DNA of 64,000 nucleotides, taken from NCBI RefSeq assembly GCF_014805625.2, contig NW_023998414.1, positions 41,165,079 through 41,229,078 of the forward strand, in the 5' to 3' direction. A program made the translations under genes and the position numbers. Positions 62,105 to 64,000 of this stretch are shown here, piece after piece. The stretch's first letter is position 1. Each line of letters starts with the position of its first letter. The stretch comes from Glossina fuscipes. Taxonomy: Eukaryota > Arthropoda > Insecta > Diptera > Glossinidae. The notes under the pieces were generated by a model. That model was given only the letters and a program-made list of their open reading frames with translations, made no database searches and was not told where the DNA came from.

Positions 62105-63492
62105 CGTTCCTTTTTTTTATTTTTCTTTCTCTAGTATATTGTACGGCCGGTGTGGTCGGCTCGGACACAACAGGACCGCACACTGGTCAAGCGCATAATA
62201 ATGTTTAATTTCCATCAACTCCCTCGGGGAATGTGTACTTTGTGCTATAATATGTTTGGTCAAGTCAACAATGTTTAAATTATTGCACATGTGTACATAC
62301 ATACATACATGCATACATACTTGCAATGCAATAAAGTCATTTATGCTCCTGTTTAAATTTCAATCTTTTTTTTTTTTTTTTTTTTTCCCCCATTTTGAAA
62401 GTTAAAAGACTCAACGGAGAGAAATGCGGGCTTAGGAATCATACCACAATTCTTTAAATATTCGTTTTATTTTCTTTACCGACTAAACGAATGTTAGCGT
62501 GTATGTGTGCATAGCCACTTTTATAAAGAAATTCATTTGTATTTACTTTTTAACAAGAAATTATTTGAGGTCTACAACAAAATAAAAGCAAAAATGGGAA
62601 GAAAAAAAAGTCGTAAATAAATTGTAACGAAATCGTAAAACAAAAAAAAAGCCCAGTCAGTCAGAGACTCTTTCCCTGCAAGCACTGCACCAAACTTATT
62701 TTGCGAACACACGGAGAGAAGAGAAAAACCAAAAAAAAAAAAAAAAAAGAGTAAGACAACCAACAAAGAGTTCATGTGTGAAGCCATTTGAGAGACAGAC
62801 AGACATACGTGCTTTTCTTGTACAAAAAGGACGAAAATCTTTTGCTAACGTGTGCTCTGCCGTGTAAGTCCCGTTTTCTTTATTTCACTGCAATTTAATT
62901 TAATAGCTTCATAGCATGCTGAGCGTAGATCCACTCGCAGCACCGGTACTGGATTACCCAGTGCAAATGCTACTTTACTACTACTGTGCTACTACTGTAC
63001 GTACTACCACTGGTACTGCCATCACTCCTATCGCTACTGATTTTTCTTGCTTTATGTTATGTGTGTTAAATTTCAATAAATTCTTCTCCTTTCTTCCTTT
63101 TTTACGCTTTGCTTTGCTTTGCTTTGCTAAGTTGCTGCTGTTGCTGCTGTTGCTGCTGCTGCTGCTTTTTGTTTCTCATGTGGAAAAAACTAATTTCCTT
63201 AATTTTCTTTTTTATGTGCCGATACGGTTGCTGTTGTCGCTTTTCACCACATATACGTATATATGTATATATATATATGTATATTTCTTACTATTTATCT
63301 TTTAGAATAATAGTATGGAGTAGGAAATGTCTCTTCTTTTCACTGTAAAGTATATTCAGGAAAATTATCTATATAAAACTATATAAAGTAAATTAGAATG
63401 CCATTGTCATTACAAATATTTAAAAATCATTTCAAGCAACTTCTCAGGTAACACCACCACCAATAACATTCATTTCATGTACAACAGTTCCG

Positions 63493-63496
<4 letters not shown>

Positions 63497-63528
<32 letters not shown>
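63497..63528. repeat. (TA)n tract
   Basis: About 15 TA units near the right edge. Confidence 0.9.
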
Positions 63529-63531
<3 letters not shown>

Positions 63532-64000
63532 GGTGCCTTTGATTCATTTACTTTCATTTCTCAACTGTTGTCTCGCTCTTCATGCCTTCCTTGACTCTGC
63601 AGCGAATGTTCGTAATCCGATCTAGGTTCTAAATAATACCATCAACGAAAGTAAAAATATATTTAATTTTATACTCCTTCGTACAATCTCTACATTTTGA
63701 AGATACTGTTTCTCAAGTCAGCAATGGGGCTTAGATTACAATGAGTGATTACGGCCAGTTGTAGAGTGAGAGGTTAAACTCTAGCTGTTTACAATCAACG
63801 AGTACGCTTCAACCTTGCTGTCTGATAAAAATAAACACAATTTAAAGAATTTATGTATTTCGACGTTCTTCAGTAAATCAAATCAGGATTTTATGTCGAT
63901 TTCTAGAAACACTTTCCTAAATTTAGGATTAAGGATATGAAGGAACTGCTTAAAACCGTTTAACTTCATGTTTGCATTCAATATTTGCGATAAGACAAAT

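Larger units (their letters stand above)
61046..64000. other. Non-coding stretch at the right edge
   Basis: No exon recognised. It contains (GGTT)n at 62077-62104, (CATA)n at 62297-62318, a T run at 62366-62386, (TTTGC)n and (TGC)n at 63107-63166 and (TA)n at 63497-63528. The 129-codon ORF at 62916 is built on these repeats. Confidence 0.5.

Noticed and set aside
62916..63305. 129-codon plus-strand ORF
   Set aside because: Its central Leu/Cys runs come from (TTTGC)n and (TGC)n repeats, and the rest has no motif.
1..64000. CRISPR arrays, operons, ribosome binding sites and riboswitches
   Set aside because: The sequence is eukaryotic in every respect; regular repeats are microsatellites without spacer structure.

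Overview
The window looks like nuclear DNA from a higher dipteran, possibly a tephritid-like fruit fly; I cannot name the species. It is AT-rich and dense in microsatellites and long A/T runs. It has short dipteran-type introns (66-140 bp) mixed with multi-kb ones, and a fly-like translation start context. Old mariner, LINE and SINE relics are scattered through it. No bacterial, viral or CRISPR features were seen.

One protein-coding gene is recognisable. It lies on the minus strand across the left quarter (15030 down to 1140) and continues past the left edge. It encodes a MYT1/MYT1L/ST18-family (NZF-type) C2HC zinc-finger transcription factor. I could assemble eleven exons with phase-consistent splice sites. 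They give about 1394 in-window residues: a low-complexity N-terminal region with basic NLS-like patches, a tandem pair of C2HC fingers, a very large Q/N/S/P-rich middle exon, a Tyr/Pro/Gly-rich exon, an orphan half finger followed by two intact fingers, and a C-terminal coiled coil. The last coding exon lies off the left edge. The start at 14989 has an excellent fly context, but an in-frame open stretch reaches back to a splice acceptor, so at least one more 5' exon exists upstream.

From 15.03 to 64 kb I see no convincing coding exon. This stretch may be the gene's 5' introns and upstream DNA, or intergenic. The strongest signal in it is a cluster of AAAGTTT/AAACTTT heptamers at 16.5-17.65 kb. 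That heptamer contains the core published for MYT1-family fingers, so the cluster may be an autoregulatory promoter or enhancer.

The rest holds decayed mobile DNA. There is a mariner transposase fragment at 28.0-28.35 kb and three LINE ORF2 C-terminal relics at 28.66-29.04, 44.97-45.24 and 60.6-61.05 kb. A tRNA-derived SINE with a perfect 9-bp target-site duplication sits at 56.47-56.64 kb. Several degenerate copies of one dispersed repeat family share a TTATACCCAYCAC motif at one end and a GGACAGACGGACA-type stretch near the other. All homology statements come from reading motifs by eye; no search was run.
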